This document shows, one piece after another, positions 35,423 through 44,461 of a stretch of DNA of 49,546 nucleotides (position 1 is its first letter; every line of letters begins with the position of its first letter). The translations under genes were made by a program, and so were the position numbers. The notes beneath the pieces are model-generated. The model worked only from the letters and a program-made list of their open reading frames with translations. It was not told the origin of the DNA and searched no databases. This DNA comes from Candidatus Glomeribacter gigasporarum BEG34 (GTDB taxonomy: Bacteria; Pseudomonadota; Gammaproteobacteria; Burkholderiales; Burkholderiaceae), in contig NZ_CAFB01000038.1 in NCBI RefSeq assembly GCF_000227585.1, positions 1 through 49,546 on the forward strand, in the 5' to 3' direction.

Positions 35423-37342
35423 ATGCTTGATTTCATTCGCAACCATAAGGGCCTGATGATGGTCTGTCTGGTTTTATTTATCGTGCCAGGTCTGGGACTG
35501 GTCGGTATCCAGGGATTTCACAGTTTTTTTAGCCAGGACGCGAATGTTGCGCGCGTGAATGGCCAGCCGATCAGCCGCCAGGAGTATGAGGCGACGCTGC
35601 GCGATGTGCTTAATCAAATTCAGCAAATCTCAGGCAAGGCGCCGGACCGGGCGGAAATGTCCGAGATACGCACCCATGTGCTGGATCAACTGATTCAGCA
35701 ACGCTTGATCTCTGCTGAAGCGCGGCGCGAGCGTCTGATCGTATCGGACCAGGCAGTCCGCCGGACGATTCTGAGTATTCCAGCAATTGCGTCGCTGATC
35801 CAGTCCGACGGGTCAATAGATGCTCAGCAATACCGGAAATTACTTGCGGCGCAAGGCTTAACGCCGGAGCAGTTGGATGCGCGCGTGCGGCACAGTTTAG
35901 CCTCCATGCAGATCGTTCAGAGCGTTGCCAACAGCGCATTTGTGACAGAAGGCGCGTCGCGCCGTCTGAACGCCTTGCTTGAACGGCAGTGGAAGATACA
36001 AGTCCGCACATTTCGCCCTGCAGACTATGAGGCGCGAGCGCAACAAATACCTTTGGACGATGCTCAGCTCAAGAAATACTACGATGCGCACTTGAGCGAG
36101 TTTGAAGTGCCGGAGATGGCGACGATTGATTATGTTGTCTTGAGCCCGGAAGCGCTCGCCGCATCGTTTTCGCCTTCTGAAACGGCGCTTGAAAAAGCGT
36201 ATCAGGACAAAATTGTCAACAACCGCAGCGGCGATCAAATTCGCGCCCGCCATATCCTGATTGCGCTGCCGTCCAAACCCGCATCCGAGGCGCGCAATAA
36301 GGCGCTGGCAGAGGCGCGCGCCATGCTGGCCCAGGTGCGCGCTCAACCGGAACGCTTTGCGGAAATGGCGCGCGCGCATTCCCAAGACCCAGGTTCTGCA
36401 AAGCAAGGCGGCGACCTGGGTTATTTTAGCGCTGGCATGATGGTCAAACCCTTTGAGGAAGCGGCCTTTAAGCTGAAGAAGGATGAAATCAGCGATTTGG
36501 TCGAGTCGGAATTTGGCTATCACATCATTCAGGTCACGGATATCAAGCCAGCAACGCCCCCGGCATTGAGCGCAGTGAAGCCTCGTTTAATTGCTGAGCT
36601 AAAAAAACAGTACGGCGTACAGCATTTTTCCGAAGCGGCCGAGCGTTTTTCTGATCTAGTTTACAAACAGGAAGGCCGCCTGAATTCTGCGGCGGAGCCA
36701 TTCGGGTTGAAGATTCAAACCGCAAAAGTCAGGCGTGAGCCAGAGGCATCATTGAGTGCAACGGATCCGTTGAATCATCCGAAATTTCTTGAAGCCGTCT
36801 TTTCCAGCCAGGAAGTATTGAACGGCACATCCAACACCGCAGCAGTGGATATAGGCGGCAGCGTTTTAATCGCGGCGCATGTGAGCCATCATCAACCCGC
36901 CTTCAGACAGCCATTTGAATCAGTGAAACCACATATCCGACAAAAAATCTTCTCTTTGCGCGCCATGCAGGCAGCCCGCGTAGAAGGGAAATCACAACTC
37001 AACATACTGCGCAACACGCGCGCCATACAGGGCTTTTCCGCGCCATTTGAAGTGTCGCGCATAAACCCGCAAGGCGTGCCGGAAACCGCGCTGAACGCGC
37101 TCTTTAAAACAGGCGCGCAACCATTCCCGCAATATGTGGGCGTTGAACTGGGGGATGATTCAGACGGCGGATACGCAATTTACCGGATCAACGCTGTTCG
37201 CACCCCATCCCCGGATACGCAAAAAATCAAAACGATGCAACAGCAACTGGCGCAACTGAAACTTGAGTGGGACGCATATCTTGCGTCGCTGCGCGCGCGT
37301 TCAAGCGTAAAAATTTATGCGCTGCCGGAGCTACATCCCTAG
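35423..37342 (+). CDS. ppiD: PpiD-type periplasmic peptidyl-prolyl isomerase/chaperone
   Basis: A 639-residue inner-membrane-anchored SurA/PpiD-like foldase. One N-terminal helix ([20 protein letters not shown]) anchors the protein; the rest is periplasmic. It has a SurA_N-like region ([20 protein letters not shown], then [17 protein letters not shown]) and one parvulin domain at about 270-375 ([43 protein letters not shown]). A large C-terminal part follows. It helps proteins leaving the SecYEG translocon to fold. It follows the tRNA cluster. Confidence 0.92.
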   Translation: MLDFIRNHKGLMMVCLVLFIVPGLGLVGIQGFHSFFSQDANVARVNGQPISRQEYEATLRDVLNQIQQISGKAPDRAEMSEIRTHVLDQLIQQRLISAEARRERLIVSDQAVRRTILSIPAIASLIQSDGSIDAQQYRKLLAAQGLTPEQLDARVRHSLASMQIVQSVANSAFVTEGASRRLNALLERQWKIQVRTFRPADYEARAQQIPLDDAQLKKYYDAHLSEFEVPEMATIDYVVLSPEALAASFSPSETALEKAYQDKIVNNRSGDQIRARHILIALPSKPASEARNKALAEARAMLAQVRAQPERFAEMARAHSQDPGSAKQGGDLGYFSAGMMVKPFEEAAFKLKKDEISDLVESEFGYHIIQVTDIKPATPPALSAVKPRLIAELKKQYGVQHFSEAAERFSDLVYKQEGRLNSAAEPFGLKIQTAKVRREPEASLSATDPLNHPKFLEAVFSSQEVLNGTSNTAAVDIGGSVLIAAHVSHHQPAFRQPFESVKPHIRQKIFSLRAMQAARVEGKSQLNILRNTRAIQGFSAPFEVSRINPQGVPETALNALFKTGAQPFPQYVGVELGDDSDGGYAIYRINAVRTPSPDTQKIKTMQQQLAQLKLEWDAYLASLRARSSVKIYALPELHP

Positions 37343-37373
37343 GGGGTGTATGGTCCGGTGTGGTGATTAAGTT

Positions 37374-38027
37374 TTAGCGCAAGCCGGCAATGTAATCAGC
37401 CACTGCCCTGATTTCTGGTTCCAGCAAACGCTTCGCAATGGTTTGCATCGTGAGGTTGTTATGGCGCGCGCCGCTTTGGAACGCTTTGAGTTGCTCAATC
37501 GTGTAATCCTGCCATTGTCCAGCCAGGCGCGGGTATTGCACTGGAATTCCAGCGCCCGTTGCGCTGTGACATGCAGCGCACGCAGGTACCCTGCGTTCTT
37601 GAATGCCGCGGCGCCAAATTTTCTGGCCAAGTTCAATATCCTCTGGATGCTGCGCAAAAGCGGTCGATACAGGCTGCACAGCAAAATACGCAGCAACATC
37701 CTGCATATCTTGGCCGGATAACGCTGCCGCAAAGCCCGCCATCACTGGACTGCTGCGTTCAGGCGCGGTTTCATTGGGTTTGGTTCTATAGTCAGCGAGT
37801 TGTTTATAAAGATACTGTGCATGTTGCGCTGCCAGCTTTGGCGCAACACTCACCGCGCCGCGGCCGTCGTTCTGATGACAGGCAGCGCACACTTGCACCG
37901 CAATCGCCTGGCCGCGTTCGAGATCGGCGTTTGCCCACCCGCTTTGTATGCTCCATCCGCATACGCTCCATCCAATCCCTGCTATCAACACACGCAATGC
38001 GCGTCTGGATATCCGTGGCTGACTCAT
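37374..38027 (-). CDS. Diheme cytochrome c4
   Basis: A 217-residue periplasmic cytochrome with a twin-domain build. A signal peptide (LIAGIGWSVCGWSIQSGWA) is followed by two class I haem domains, each with CAACH: VCAACHQNDGRGAVSVAPKL and ACAACHSATGAGIPVQYPRL. Axial methionines are likely in SSPVMAGFAAAL and NNLTMQTIAKRL. Cytochromes c4 pass electrons to terminal oxidases. Length is typical. It is an isolated gene; its downstream neighbour ppiD is convergent. Its upstream side is filled with repeat and IS debris. Confidence 0.9.
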   Translation of the reverse strand: MSQPRISRRALRVLIAGIGWSVCGWSIQSGWANADLERGQAIAVQVCAACHQNDGRGAVSVAPKLAAQHAQYLYKQLADYRTKPNETAPERSSPVMAGFAAALSGQDMQDVAAYFAVQPVSTAFAQHPEDIELGQKIWRRGIQERRVPACAACHSATGAGIPVQYPRLAGQWQDYTIEQLKAFQSGARHNNLTMQTIAKRLLEPEIRAVADYIAGLR

Positions 38028-38038
38028 TGCAATACCCC

Positions 38039-38055
38039 GTTCAAAAATGCTCTAG
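38039..38055. repeat. Palindromic repeat family 1, half copy
   Basis: TTCAAAAATGCTCTAG is one arm of the family; the core and second arm are missing. It lies 12 bases upstream of the cytochrome c4 start and marks one border of the rearranged stretch 38028-38320, which otherwise has no gene. Confidence 0.65.
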
Positions 38056-38216
38056 CCTCGATTCAGCGGTCCTTTGAGCTTTTTGTTGCGCACAAGTTAA
38101 CTGCTTTTGCGCACAATTCCATTATGGAAGCATTGTCTCGCAGAGAGAACTCCCGTGCGCTCACTGTATGGTCCCAGAATGTGGCGGGATGGATGGGATT
38201 CTAAAGTTCAGAATGC

Positions 38217-38310
38217 GTTCAGACTTTCATCGATTGCAAACCCGTTGCATTTGAAAAACAACTGGATCAGGCAATGCCAACAATTGCTTCCAATTCCGTT
38301 AAGTCTTGGT
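38217..38310 (+). mobile_element. IS481-family transposase 3' remnant, second copy
   Basis: The plus strand reads QTFIDCKPVAFEKQLDQAMP then TIASNSVKSW, nearly the same as residues near the end of the ORF at 471-881. At DNA level about 75 of 88 bases agree by eye. Only this C-terminal tail remains. It lies immediately downstream of rpsJ (opposite strand), at the place where rplC should follow. Confidence 0.7.
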
Positions 38311-38320
38311 TAATACACTT

Positions 38321-38632
38321 CTACTGCAGCTTGATTTTGACATCTACCCCGGCAGATAAATTCAATCTCATCAATGCATCCACTGTTTTATCGGTCGGGT
38401 CAACAATATCGACCAGTCTTTGATGTGTGCGAATTTCAAGTTGGTCGCGCGCAGTTTTATTCACATGCGGCGAGCTCAGGATATCAAAGCGCTGAATTTG
38501 GGTAGGCAATGGCACGGGGCCCTCGATAATTGCGCCTGTGCGTTTTGCGGTATCCACAATTTCGGCCGCGGATTGATCGATCAAACGGTGGTCAAGCGCC
38601 TTTAAGCGAATCCGGATTTTCTGCTTTTGCAT
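38321..38632 (-). CDS. rpsJ: 30S ribosomal protein S10
   Basis: S10 (NusE) is part of the 30S head and also binds NusB in antitermination. The 103-residue protein reads [20 protein letters not shown] and contains [14 protein letters not shown], then [20 protein letters not shown], the conserved loop region. Full length. Normally rpsJ opens the S10 operon, with rplC next; here the sequence downstream is an IS481 remnant and cytochrome c4. Upstream, tuf, which normally lies between fusA and rpsJ, is absent. Confidence 0.97.
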   Translation of the reverse strand: MQKQKIRIRLKALDHRLIDQSAAEIVDTAKRTGAIIEGPVPLPTQIQRFDILSSPHVNKTARDQLEIRTHQRLVDIVDPTDKTVDALMRLNLSAGVDVKIKLQ

Positions 38633-38683
38633 TTATTGTCCTTTAAAGAGCGGGCAACAGATATGCTGCCAAACAAAATAAGT

Positions 38684-38758
38684 TAGAGCATTTTTCAGCG
38701 AGATTGCCACTGGCGCGAGCGCGAAGCGACACAGGGCAAGCTGCTGAAAAATGCTCTA
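38684..38758. repeat. Palindromic repeat family 1, copy between fusA and rpsJ
   Basis: A 75-bp copy with ends TAGAGCATTTTTCAG and CTGAAAAATGCTCTA and a core nearly the same as the copy at 21632 (CACTGGCGCGAGCGCGAAGC). It lies back to back with a core-less family-2 hairpin (38758-38781) exactly where tuf would be expected. Confidence 0.93.
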
Positions 38759-38781
38759 GAAGTCATTTCGGAGTGACTTCT
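38758..38781. repeat. Core-less family-2 hairpin at the fusA 3' end
   Basis: AGAAGTCATTTCGG and AGTGACTTCT form a 24-base perfect-ended hairpin whose arms equal the outer arms of the 144-bp copy at 17717-17860, with the core lost. It overlaps the fusA stop codon (complement of 38780-38782) by two bases and would fold as the 3' end of the fusA message. Confidence 0.75.
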
Positions 38782-40882
38782 ATCTGCCTTTTGCACAAAT
38801 AATCGCCTCAGCCACATGACGCGGCGCTTCAGCATAATGCTTGAATTCCATTGTATAAGTGGCGCGCCCCTGAGTCAGCGAGCGCAGCGAGGTGGAGTAT
38901 CCGAACATTTCCGCAAGCGGAACTTCGGCGCGCACCTGTTTGCCTCCGCCCGCCATATCGTCCATGCCTTGCAAAATGCCGCGTCTCGATGACAAATCGC
39001 CCATGACATTCCCCATAAATTCTTCCGGTGTCTCCACTTCAACCGCCATCATCGGCTCAAGCAGCACCGGATGCGCGCGCCGCATCCCTTCCTTAAACGC
39101 AATCGAGCCCGCGATCTTGAAGGCGTTTTCATTTGAATCCACTTCGTGATAGGAACCGAAGAATAAAGTCACTTTGACGTCAACCACTGGATAGCCTGCC
39201 AGCACCCCAGATTTCAATGTTTCCTGAATGCCTTTATCCACCGCCGGAATATATTCGCGCGGCACTACCCCGCCCTTGATCTCATCAACAAATTCATAAC
39301 CTTTGCCCTGCTCCTGCGGCTCCAGCTTGAGCGCCACGTGACCGTATTGGCCACGTCCGCCCGACTGTTTGATGAATTTGCCCTCAACCTCTTTGCATAT
39401 GGAGCGTATCGTTTCCCGATAGGCGACCTGCGGTTTTCCGACCGATGCTTCAACACTGAATTCACGTTTCATCCGGTCAACCAGAATTTCGAGATGCAGC
39501 TCACCCATTCCCGAAATAATGGTTTGCCCCGACTCCTCATCGGTCTTTACTCGAAATGAAGGGTCTTCTTGCGCCAACCGGGAAAGCGCAAGGCTCATTT
39601 TCTCCTGATCGGCTTTTGTTTTGGGCTCAACCGCCTGGGAAATCACCGGCTCTGGAAACTCCATTCGCTCCAGTACAATGATATGGTTTGGATCGCAGAG
39701 CGTATCGCCGGTAGTGACTTCCTTGAGTCCGACCGCTGCGGCGATATCGCCAGCGTAAACTTCCTTGATTTCATCGCGCTGGTTGGCGTGCATTTGCACG
39801 ATCCGCCCCAAACGCTCTTTCTTCTGTTTGACGGGGTTATAGAGGGTATCGCCCGAACGGACAACGCCTGAATATACGCGGAAGAAGATCAGTTGACCCA
39901 CGAAGGGGTCGGCCATAATTTTGAATGCGAGCGCAGAGAATTTTTCGTTATCCGCAGCCAAACGCTCAACGCGTTCTCCATTTTCGAGTTCACCCTGAAC
40001 GGGCGGAATATCCACCGGCGACGGCAGATAATCGATCACGGCATCGAGCATCGCCTGCACGCCTTTGTTTTTGAAGGCGCTACCGCAGAGCATCGGTACA
40101 ATCTCGCCCGCAATGGTGCGCGCGCGCAATGCGCTTTTGATTTCCTGCTCGGTCAATTCCTCTCCGTCTAAATATTTATCCATCAATGCTTCGGATGATT
40201 CAGCGGCGGCTTCAAGCATTTTTTCACGCCATTCATCCGTTACCCCTGCAAGCGCCGCCGGAATCTCCTGATATTCAAATTTTGTCCCCTGGCTGGCTTC
40301 ATCCCAGATGATCGCGCGCATCCTCACCAGATCAATCACGCCTTTAAAATTTTCCTCTGCGCCGATGGGCACTTGAATGGGCACCGGATTTGCTTTTAGA
40401 CGCGAGCGCATCTGCTCAAAGACTTTAAAGAAATTCGCGCCGGTGCGATCCATCTTATTGACAAAGGCAAGACGCGGCACTTTATATTTATTCGCCTGCC
40501 GCCAAACCGTCTCGGACTGCGGCTGCACTCCACCGACTGCGCAATACACCATGCACGCGCCATCGAGCACGCGCATTGAACGTTCGACCTCGATCGTAAA
40601 ATCGACGTGCCCCGGCGTATCAATAATATTGATGCGGTGTTCGGGATAGTTATTGGCTAACCCTTTCCAGAAGGTTGTCGTTGCCGCTGATGTGATGGTA
40701 ATGCCGCGTTCCTGCTCCTGCGCCATCCAGTCCATCGTCGCAGCGCCTTCATGCACTTCGCCAATCTTGTGATTGACGCCGGTATAAAACAGGATGCGTT
40801 CGGTCGTCGTCGTTTTTCCGGCATCGATATGCGCACTGATGCCAATATTGCGATAACGCTGAATAGGCGTCTTACGAGCCAC
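38780..40882 (-). CDS. fusA: Translation elongation factor G
   Basis: EF-G drives ribosomal translocation with GTP. The 700-residue protein has G1 [21 protein letters not shown]3 in [21 protein letters not shown]4 in [16 protein letters not shown], and domain IV-V segments [13 protein letters not shown] and [14 protein letters not shown]. Full length and intact. It follows rpsG as in the str operon, but tuf is missing downstream; a repeat pair lies there instead. Between fusA and rpsG lies another family-1 copy. Confidence 0.97.
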   Translation of the reverse strand: MARKTPIQRYRNIGISAHIDAGKTTTTERILFYTGVNHKIGEVHEGAATMDWMAQEQERGITITSAATTTFWKGLANNYPEHRINIIDTPGHVDFTIEVERSMRVLDGACMVYCAVGGVQPQSETVWRQANKYKVPRLAFVNKMDRTGANFFKVFEQMRSRLKANPVPIQVPIGAEENFKGVIDLVRMRAIIWDEASQGTKFEYQEIPAALAGVTDEWREKMLEAAAESSEALMDKYLDGEELTEQEIKSALRARTIAGEIVPMLCGSAFKNKGVQAMLDAVIDYLPSPVDIPPVQGELENGERVERLAADNEKFSALAFKIMADPFVGQLIFFRVYSGVVRSGDTLYNPVKQKKERLGRIVQMHANQRDEIKEVYAGDIAAAVGLKEVTTGDTLCDPNHIIVLERMEFPEPVISQAVEPKTKADQEKMSLALSRLAQEDPSFRVKTDEESGQTIISGMGELHLEILVDRMKREFSVEASVGKPQVAYRETIRSICKEVEGKFIKQSGGRGQYGHVALKLEPQEQGKGYEFVDEIKGGVVPREYIPAVDKGIQETLKSGVLAGYPVVDVKVTLFFGSYHEVDSNENAFKIAGSIAFKEGMRRAHPVLLEPMMAVEVETPEEFMGNVMGDLSSRRGILQGMDDMAGGGKQVRAEVPLAEMFGYSTSLRSLTQGRATYTMEFKHYAEAPRHVAEAIICAKGR

Positions 40883-40941
40883 TTTAATCCTCTACCACTT
40901 TAAGAAAAAGAGACTTACTGCGGAAGTCCGGCAATATTCGG

Positions 40942-41017
40942 CTAGAGCATTTTTCAGTCGATTTGCCCGAGGAGCGAGCGCGAAGCGACATAGGAAAAAT
41001 CAGTGAAAAACGCTCTG
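40942..41017. repeat. Palindromic repeat family 1, copy between rpsG and fusA
   Basis: A 76-bp copy, ends CTAGAGCATTTTTCAG and GTGAAAAACGCTCTGG, core GAGCGAGCGCGAAGCGACAT. It lies inside the str operon, two bases from the rpsG stop. As an mRNA hairpin it could stabilise the upstream rpsL-rpsG message or lower read-through into fusA. Confidence 0.93.
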
Positions 41018-41019
41018 GC

Positions 41020-41490
41020 TTAAAAACGGAAATGGGAAAAGGCCTTATTCGCTTCAGCCATCCGGTGCACTTCATCGCGTTTTTTCATCGCGCCGCCCCG
41101 GCCTTCAAACGCTTCCATCAATTCAGCCGCCAGCCGTATCGCCATTGATTTTTCGCTGCGTTTCTTGGCCGCTTCGCGCAGCCAGCGCATCGATAGCGCC
41201 ATCCGGCGCGACGGGCGGACTTCAATGGGGACTTGGTAATTCGCGCCGCCGACGCGCCGCCCCTTCACCTCAACAACAGGTTTTACGTTATTCAACGCAA
41301 CGCTGAACACTTCGACCGGGTCCTGATGATTCTTGATCCGGATGTGTTCAAACGCGCCATATACAATGCGTTCTGCAATGGCTTTTTTGCCGGAAAGCAT
41401 CAGCACATTCATGAATTTTGCAACCTCGACACTGCCAAATTTCGGATCCGGCAATATTTCCCGTTTTGGCACTTCCCGACGACGCGGCAT
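41020..41490 (-). CDS. rpsG: 30S ribosomal protein S7
   Basis: S7 nucleates assembly of the 30S head and is the translational repressor of the str operon in E. coli. The 156-residue protein begins [20 protein letters not shown], with [20 protein letters not shown] and [20 protein letters not shown]; it ends [20 protein letters not shown]. Full length. Fourteen bases separate it from rpsL. Confidence 0.97.
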   Translation of the reverse strand: MPRRREVPKREILPDPKFGSVEVAKFMNVLMLSGKKAIAERIVYGAFEHIRIKNHQDPVEVFSVALNNVKPVVEVKGRRVGGANYQVPIEVRPSRRMALSMRWLREAAKKRSEKSMAIRLAAELMEAFEGRGGAMKKRDEVHRMAEANKAFSHFRF

Positions 41491-41504
41491 TGGTTCTCCT
41501 TCCG

Positions 41505-41831
41505 TTATGTCTTGGCGCGTTTCGCACCGTATTTGGAGCGCGCCTGCTTGCGATCCTTCACACCCTGCGTATCCAGCGCGCCGCGCACCATGTGGTAGCG
41601 CACGCCCGGCAAATCCTTCACGCGACCGCCGCGGATCAGCACAACCGAGTGCTCCTGCAAATTATGGCCTTCGCCGCCAATATAAGAAATGACCTCAAAA
41701 CCGTTTGTCAATCTCACCTTCGCCACTTTGCGCAGCGCTGAATTCGGCTTTTTGGGCGTTGTCGTATAGACCCGCGTGCAGACGCCCCTTCTTTGCGGAC
41801 AGTTTTCCAAGGCCGGACTTTTGCTTTTCAA
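41505..41831 (-). CDS. rpsL: 30S ribosomal protein S12, 5' end damaged
   Basis: S12 sits at the decoding centre. From residue ~18 onward the protein is intact: [20 protein letters not shown], then [20 protein letters not shown] and [20 protein letters not shown]. The first 17 residues are not in this frame. Upstream, [11 protein letters not shown] is plainly encoded (41847-41877) but (i) its start codon position reads TCG instead of ATG and (ii) a GC run at 41832-41850 shifts the frame. Adding one GC unit to that run would join the frames. The only start codon for the intact part is a TTG at 41829-41831 without good ribosome site. A half repeat lies directly upstream (41891-41907). Either the window has an error, another rpsL exists, or an unusual start is used. 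Confidence 0.85.
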   Translation of the reverse strand: MKSKSPALENCPQRRGVCTRVYTTTPKKPNSALRKVAKVRLTNGFEVISYIGGEGHNLQEHSVVLIRGGRVKDLPGVRYHMVRGALDTQGVKDRKQARSKYGAKRAKT

Positions 41832-41890
41832 GGGCGCGCGCGCGCCGCCCTTTACGGACCAACTGATTGATGGTTGGCGATTGAGTTATC

Positions 41891-41907
41891 CTGAAAAATG
41901 CTCTAAG
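41891..41907. repeat. Palindromic repeat family 1, half copy before rpsL
   Basis: CTGAAAAATGCTCTAAG is one arm of the family. It stands 11 bases upstream of the position where the rpsL start codon should be and has replaced the normal leader, including any ribosome-binding site. Confidence 0.75.
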
Positions 41908-41937
41908 CGCAAGAACTTGCTGAAAATAAAACCGTGT

Positions 41938-41967
41938 ATATTAATTCTGAAAGTGAATGCGGGTCAA
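41938..41967 (-). promoter_or_regulatory. Candidate promoter for rpsL-rpsG-fusA
   Basis: On the minus strand TTGACC (complement of 41962-41967) and TAATAT (complement of 41938-41943) are spaced by 18 bases, a reasonable sigma-70 pair. It points toward rpsL, 58 bases from the expected S12 start. Because rpoBC is not upstream here, the operon would need a promoter of this kind. Confidence 0.5.
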
Positions 41968-41987
41968 TCATTGATTGAATATATCTC

Positions 41988-42131
41988 AGAACCTGTTCAT
42001 GATCTTACTGCGCGCCCGTGAGCCTGCGTCGGGCGGTGCTCGGAATCCTCACATATTACGTATATGCTCCGGTTCCTGCGCTTCGTCCTCCTTGGCTGAC
42101 AGGCGCTCGCTACAGATCGTGAACAGGTTCT
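41988..42131. repeat. 144-bp hairpin repeat (family 2), copy between rpsL and cls
   Basis: Exactly 144 bp, reversed relative to the other full copies. Ends are AGAACCTGTTCATGATC and GATCGTGAACAGGTTCT. Core differs from the copy at 29959 at only a few positions. Its last base is the first base of the cls stop codon (complement of 42131-42133). It stands where the rest of the rpoBC-rpsL linkage would be expected. Confidence 0.92.
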
Positions 42132-43585
42132 CATAAAATTGGCGAAAAAAGCCGTGCAACGTGCATCATCGCGCGCCGCCAGGCGGGCGCGCCGCTAAAC
42201 TCAGTCAACCTGACAGCAATCGCACGCTTAAAATCCGTCTCCAGCATTGCGGCCACTTCAGCCGCAAAGGCGGTATCGCAGGTGAGCACCATCAGCTCGA
42301 AATTCAGCCTGAATGAACGGTTGTCGAGATTCGCGCTGCCGATTGCGGCAGCGTGATCGTCAACCAGCGCCACCTTTTGATGCATAAAGCCGGGCGTGTA
42401 TCGAAAAATCTGAATGCCGGCTCGGATGGCATCATGGGCATATAAGGTTGAGGCTTGGAAGACCATATATTGATCGCGCCGGGCGGGCAGCAGAATGCGG
42501 ACTTCAACGCCGCGCATGACGGCAAGCCGCAGCGCCGCGAATACCGCCTCGTCCGGCACAAAATAGGGCGTTGCAATCCAGAGGCGCCGGCGCGCTGCGT
42601 GGATAATCTGCACAAAAAACAGTGAGTATGTTTCCTGAGTATCGGCCGGGCCGCTTGCCATTACCAGACACCTCATACCAGCGCCGGTTTGCGCGGGCTC
42701 AGGCGCCATTTGCCTGACCTGCGGCAAACGCTGGGCCGCCCAGTACCAGTCTTCAATAAAAGCGAATTGAACATCGATCACCGCGGGGCCCTTCACTTCG
42801 ATATGCGTATCGCGCCACGGTGATAACGGCGGTTTTGCGCCCAGATACTCATCGCCGATGTTATGGCCGCCTACGAAGGCGGCTTTGCCATCGACAATCA
42901 CGATCTTGCGATGGTTACGGAAATTGAGCTGGAAACGGTTAATGAAGCGGCGCGTTGCAAACTCGCGCGCTTCGACGCCGCCCGCGCGCAACGCTTCAAT
43001 ATAATGGCGCGGCAGATCATAGCTGCCAATCCCATCATATAAAAAATAGACGCGAACGCCCTTCGCCGCCCGTTCAATCAGCGCCTCCTTGAGTTTTCGC
43101 CCCAGGGCATCATCACGCACCACAAAGAATTGCACAATCACGTATTCCGTTGCGCGCGCGATCGCCTCAAAAATCGCTGCAAAGGTATGCTTGCCATTGA
43201 TCAATGCGCGCACCTGATTGCCGTGCGTAAAAGGCGCCTCAGCCAGCGCTGACAAAGCGCGGCTGACCGATTCGCCGAGCGCGTCGGAATGCGTGGCGGC
43301 AGGATTGCGCGCCGTTCCCGATGGAGGGTGGCTTGCGCGCCGCCAGGCGTGTCTGTGCATTTTCTGCTGGGCAAAGCGCCGCCGGTCCACATAACCGGCA
43401 AAGCGGCTGCTCCCCAAAAAAAGATAGGGAACGAGTGTTAAATAGGGAATGGTGATTAAAGAGACTGCCCAGGCGACCGCGCCTTGTGAGGTGCGCGCAG
43501 TGCGAATGGCATGAAAGGCGGCGATGAGTCCCAGCGTATGCGCCAGGGCAATCAGAGTGCCAAGCCGTAATAGGTTAAACGGCAT
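42131..43585 (-). CDS. cls: Cardiolipin synthase (phospholipase D type)
   Basis: Cls joins two phosphatidylglycerols into cardiolipin at the inner membrane. The 484-residue protein has two N-terminal helices (LRLGTLIALAHTLGLIAAFH; AVAWAVSLITIPYLTLVPYL) and two HKD motifs: NFRNHRKIVIVDGKAAFVGG at about 222-241 and MHQKVALVDDHAAAIGSANL at about 400. This is the ClsA layout. The stop codon abuts a 144-bp repeat on one side, and dapD lies 12 bases upstream on the same strand. Confidence 0.93.
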   Translation of the reverse strand: MPFNLLRLGTLIALAHTLGLIAAFHAIRTARTSQGAVAWAVSLITIPYLTLVPYLFLGSSRFAGYVDRRRFAQQKMHRHAWRRASHPPSGTARNPAATHSDALGESVSRALSALAEAPFTHGNQVRALINGKHTFAAIFEAIARATEYVIVQFFVVRDDALGRKLKEALIERAAKGVRVYFLYDGIGSYDLPRHYIEALRAGGVEAREFATRRFINRFQLNFRNHRKIVIVDGKAAFVGGHNIGDEYLGAKPPLSPWRDTHIEVKGPAVIDVQFAFIEDWYWAAQRLPQVRQMAPEPAQTGAGMRCLVMASGPADTQETYSLFFVQIIHAARRRLWIATPYFVPDEAVFAALRLAVMRGVEVRILLPARRDQYMVFQASTLYAHDAIRAGIQIFRYTPGFMHQKVALVDDHAAAIGSANLDNRSFRLNFELMVLTCDTAFAAEVAAMLETDFKRAIAVRLTEFSGAPAWRRAMMHVARLFSPIL

Positions 43586-43597
43586 GATGCCCGCTCG

Positions 43598-44461
43598 TTA
43601 CAATTTGTGAACAGGTCTAAGCAAGTCATTAATGGCTGTTTTGGCGCGCGTTTTTGCATCGATCTTCTTCACAATCACCGCTGCATACAGGCTGTAGCAG
43701 CCATCCGCCGATGGAAGACTGCCGGGGACAATCACCGAACCCGGTGGCACATAACCGGTGAACACTTCTTTGCTGGCGCGGTCGAAAATCCTGGTGCTCT
43801 GACTCAGAAGCACGCCGGTCGAAAGCACCGAGTTTTCGCCGACAATCACCCCTTCAAGAACGGTCGAGCCTGCGCCAATAAAGCAGTTGTCCTCAATAAT
43901 GACGGGATTGGCCTGCACGGGTTCAAGCACGCCGCCAATAACCGCGTTGCTCGAGAGATGCACGCTTTTGCCGATCTGCGCGCACGAGCCGACCGTCGCC
44001 CAGGAATCGATCATTGTATTTTCATCGATATATGCCCCTATATTGACAAAGGACGGCATGAGTACAACCCGCCTGCCAATGAATGCGCCGCGCCGCGCGA
44101 TTGCCGGCGGCACGACGCGGAAACCGCCCGCAGCAAAATCGCCCGCCGTGTAATCCGCAAATTTACTTGCGGCCTTGTCATAAAAAGAGGTATATCCGCC
44201 TGCCTCCATCCGCGTATTCTCTTCAATCACAAAGGAGAGCAGAATGGCTTTTTTTATCCACTGGTGCACTATCCACTTCCCCGTCAGCGCTTCCTGATCA
44301 GGGGTATCCGAAGATTTTGATGCAACGCGCAATGCGCCGCAGTCGAGCTGGTTGAGTACCGTCTGGATTGCGGCGCGGATTTCAGCGCTTGCAGTGTGCG
44401 CGGACAGCTCGGCGCGGCGCGTCCAGGCATGCTCAATAATGGTTTGTAGCGGCTCAGTCAT
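43598..44461 (-). CDS. dapD: Tetrahydrodipicolinate N-succinyltransferase
   Basis: DapD succinylates tetrahydrodipicolinate in the lysine and diaminopimelate pathway, needed for peptidoglycan. The 287-residue protein has the left-handed beta-helix of hexapeptide repeats ([56 protein letters not shown]) after an alpha-helical N-part. The usual end is near NDLLR; here PVHKL follows, encoded by a fragment of repeat family 2 (43606-43618). The ATG lies inside the end of murJ (8-base overlap). Both sides of dapD thus carry family-2 remains. Confidence 0.94.
   Translation of the reverse strand: MTEPLQTIIEHAWTRRAELSAHTASAEIRAAIQTVLNQLDCGALRVASKSSDTPDQEALTGKWIVHQWIKKAILLSFVIEENTRMEAGGYTSFYDKAASKFADYTAGDFAAGGFRVVPPAIARRGAFIGRRVVLMPSFVNIGAYIDENTMIDSWATVGSCAQIGKSVHLSSNAVIGGVLEPVQANPVIIEDNCFIGAGSTVLEGVIVGENSVLSTGVLLSQSTRIFDRASKEVFTGYVPPGSVIVPGSLPSADGCYSLYAAVIVKKIDAKTRAKTAINDLLRPVHKL
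43606..43618. repeat. Family-2 repeat end fragment in the dapD 3' end
   Basis: TGTGAACAGGTCT matches the outer end of family 2 (compare TGAACAGGTTCT at the end of 42131) with one base lost. It is translated as the last residues of DapD. Confidence 0.55.

Noticed and set aside
41776-42021. Plus-strand open frame opposite the rpsL leader
   Set aside because: It is a shadow across rpsL, the half repeat and the 144-bp repeat, with no family match.
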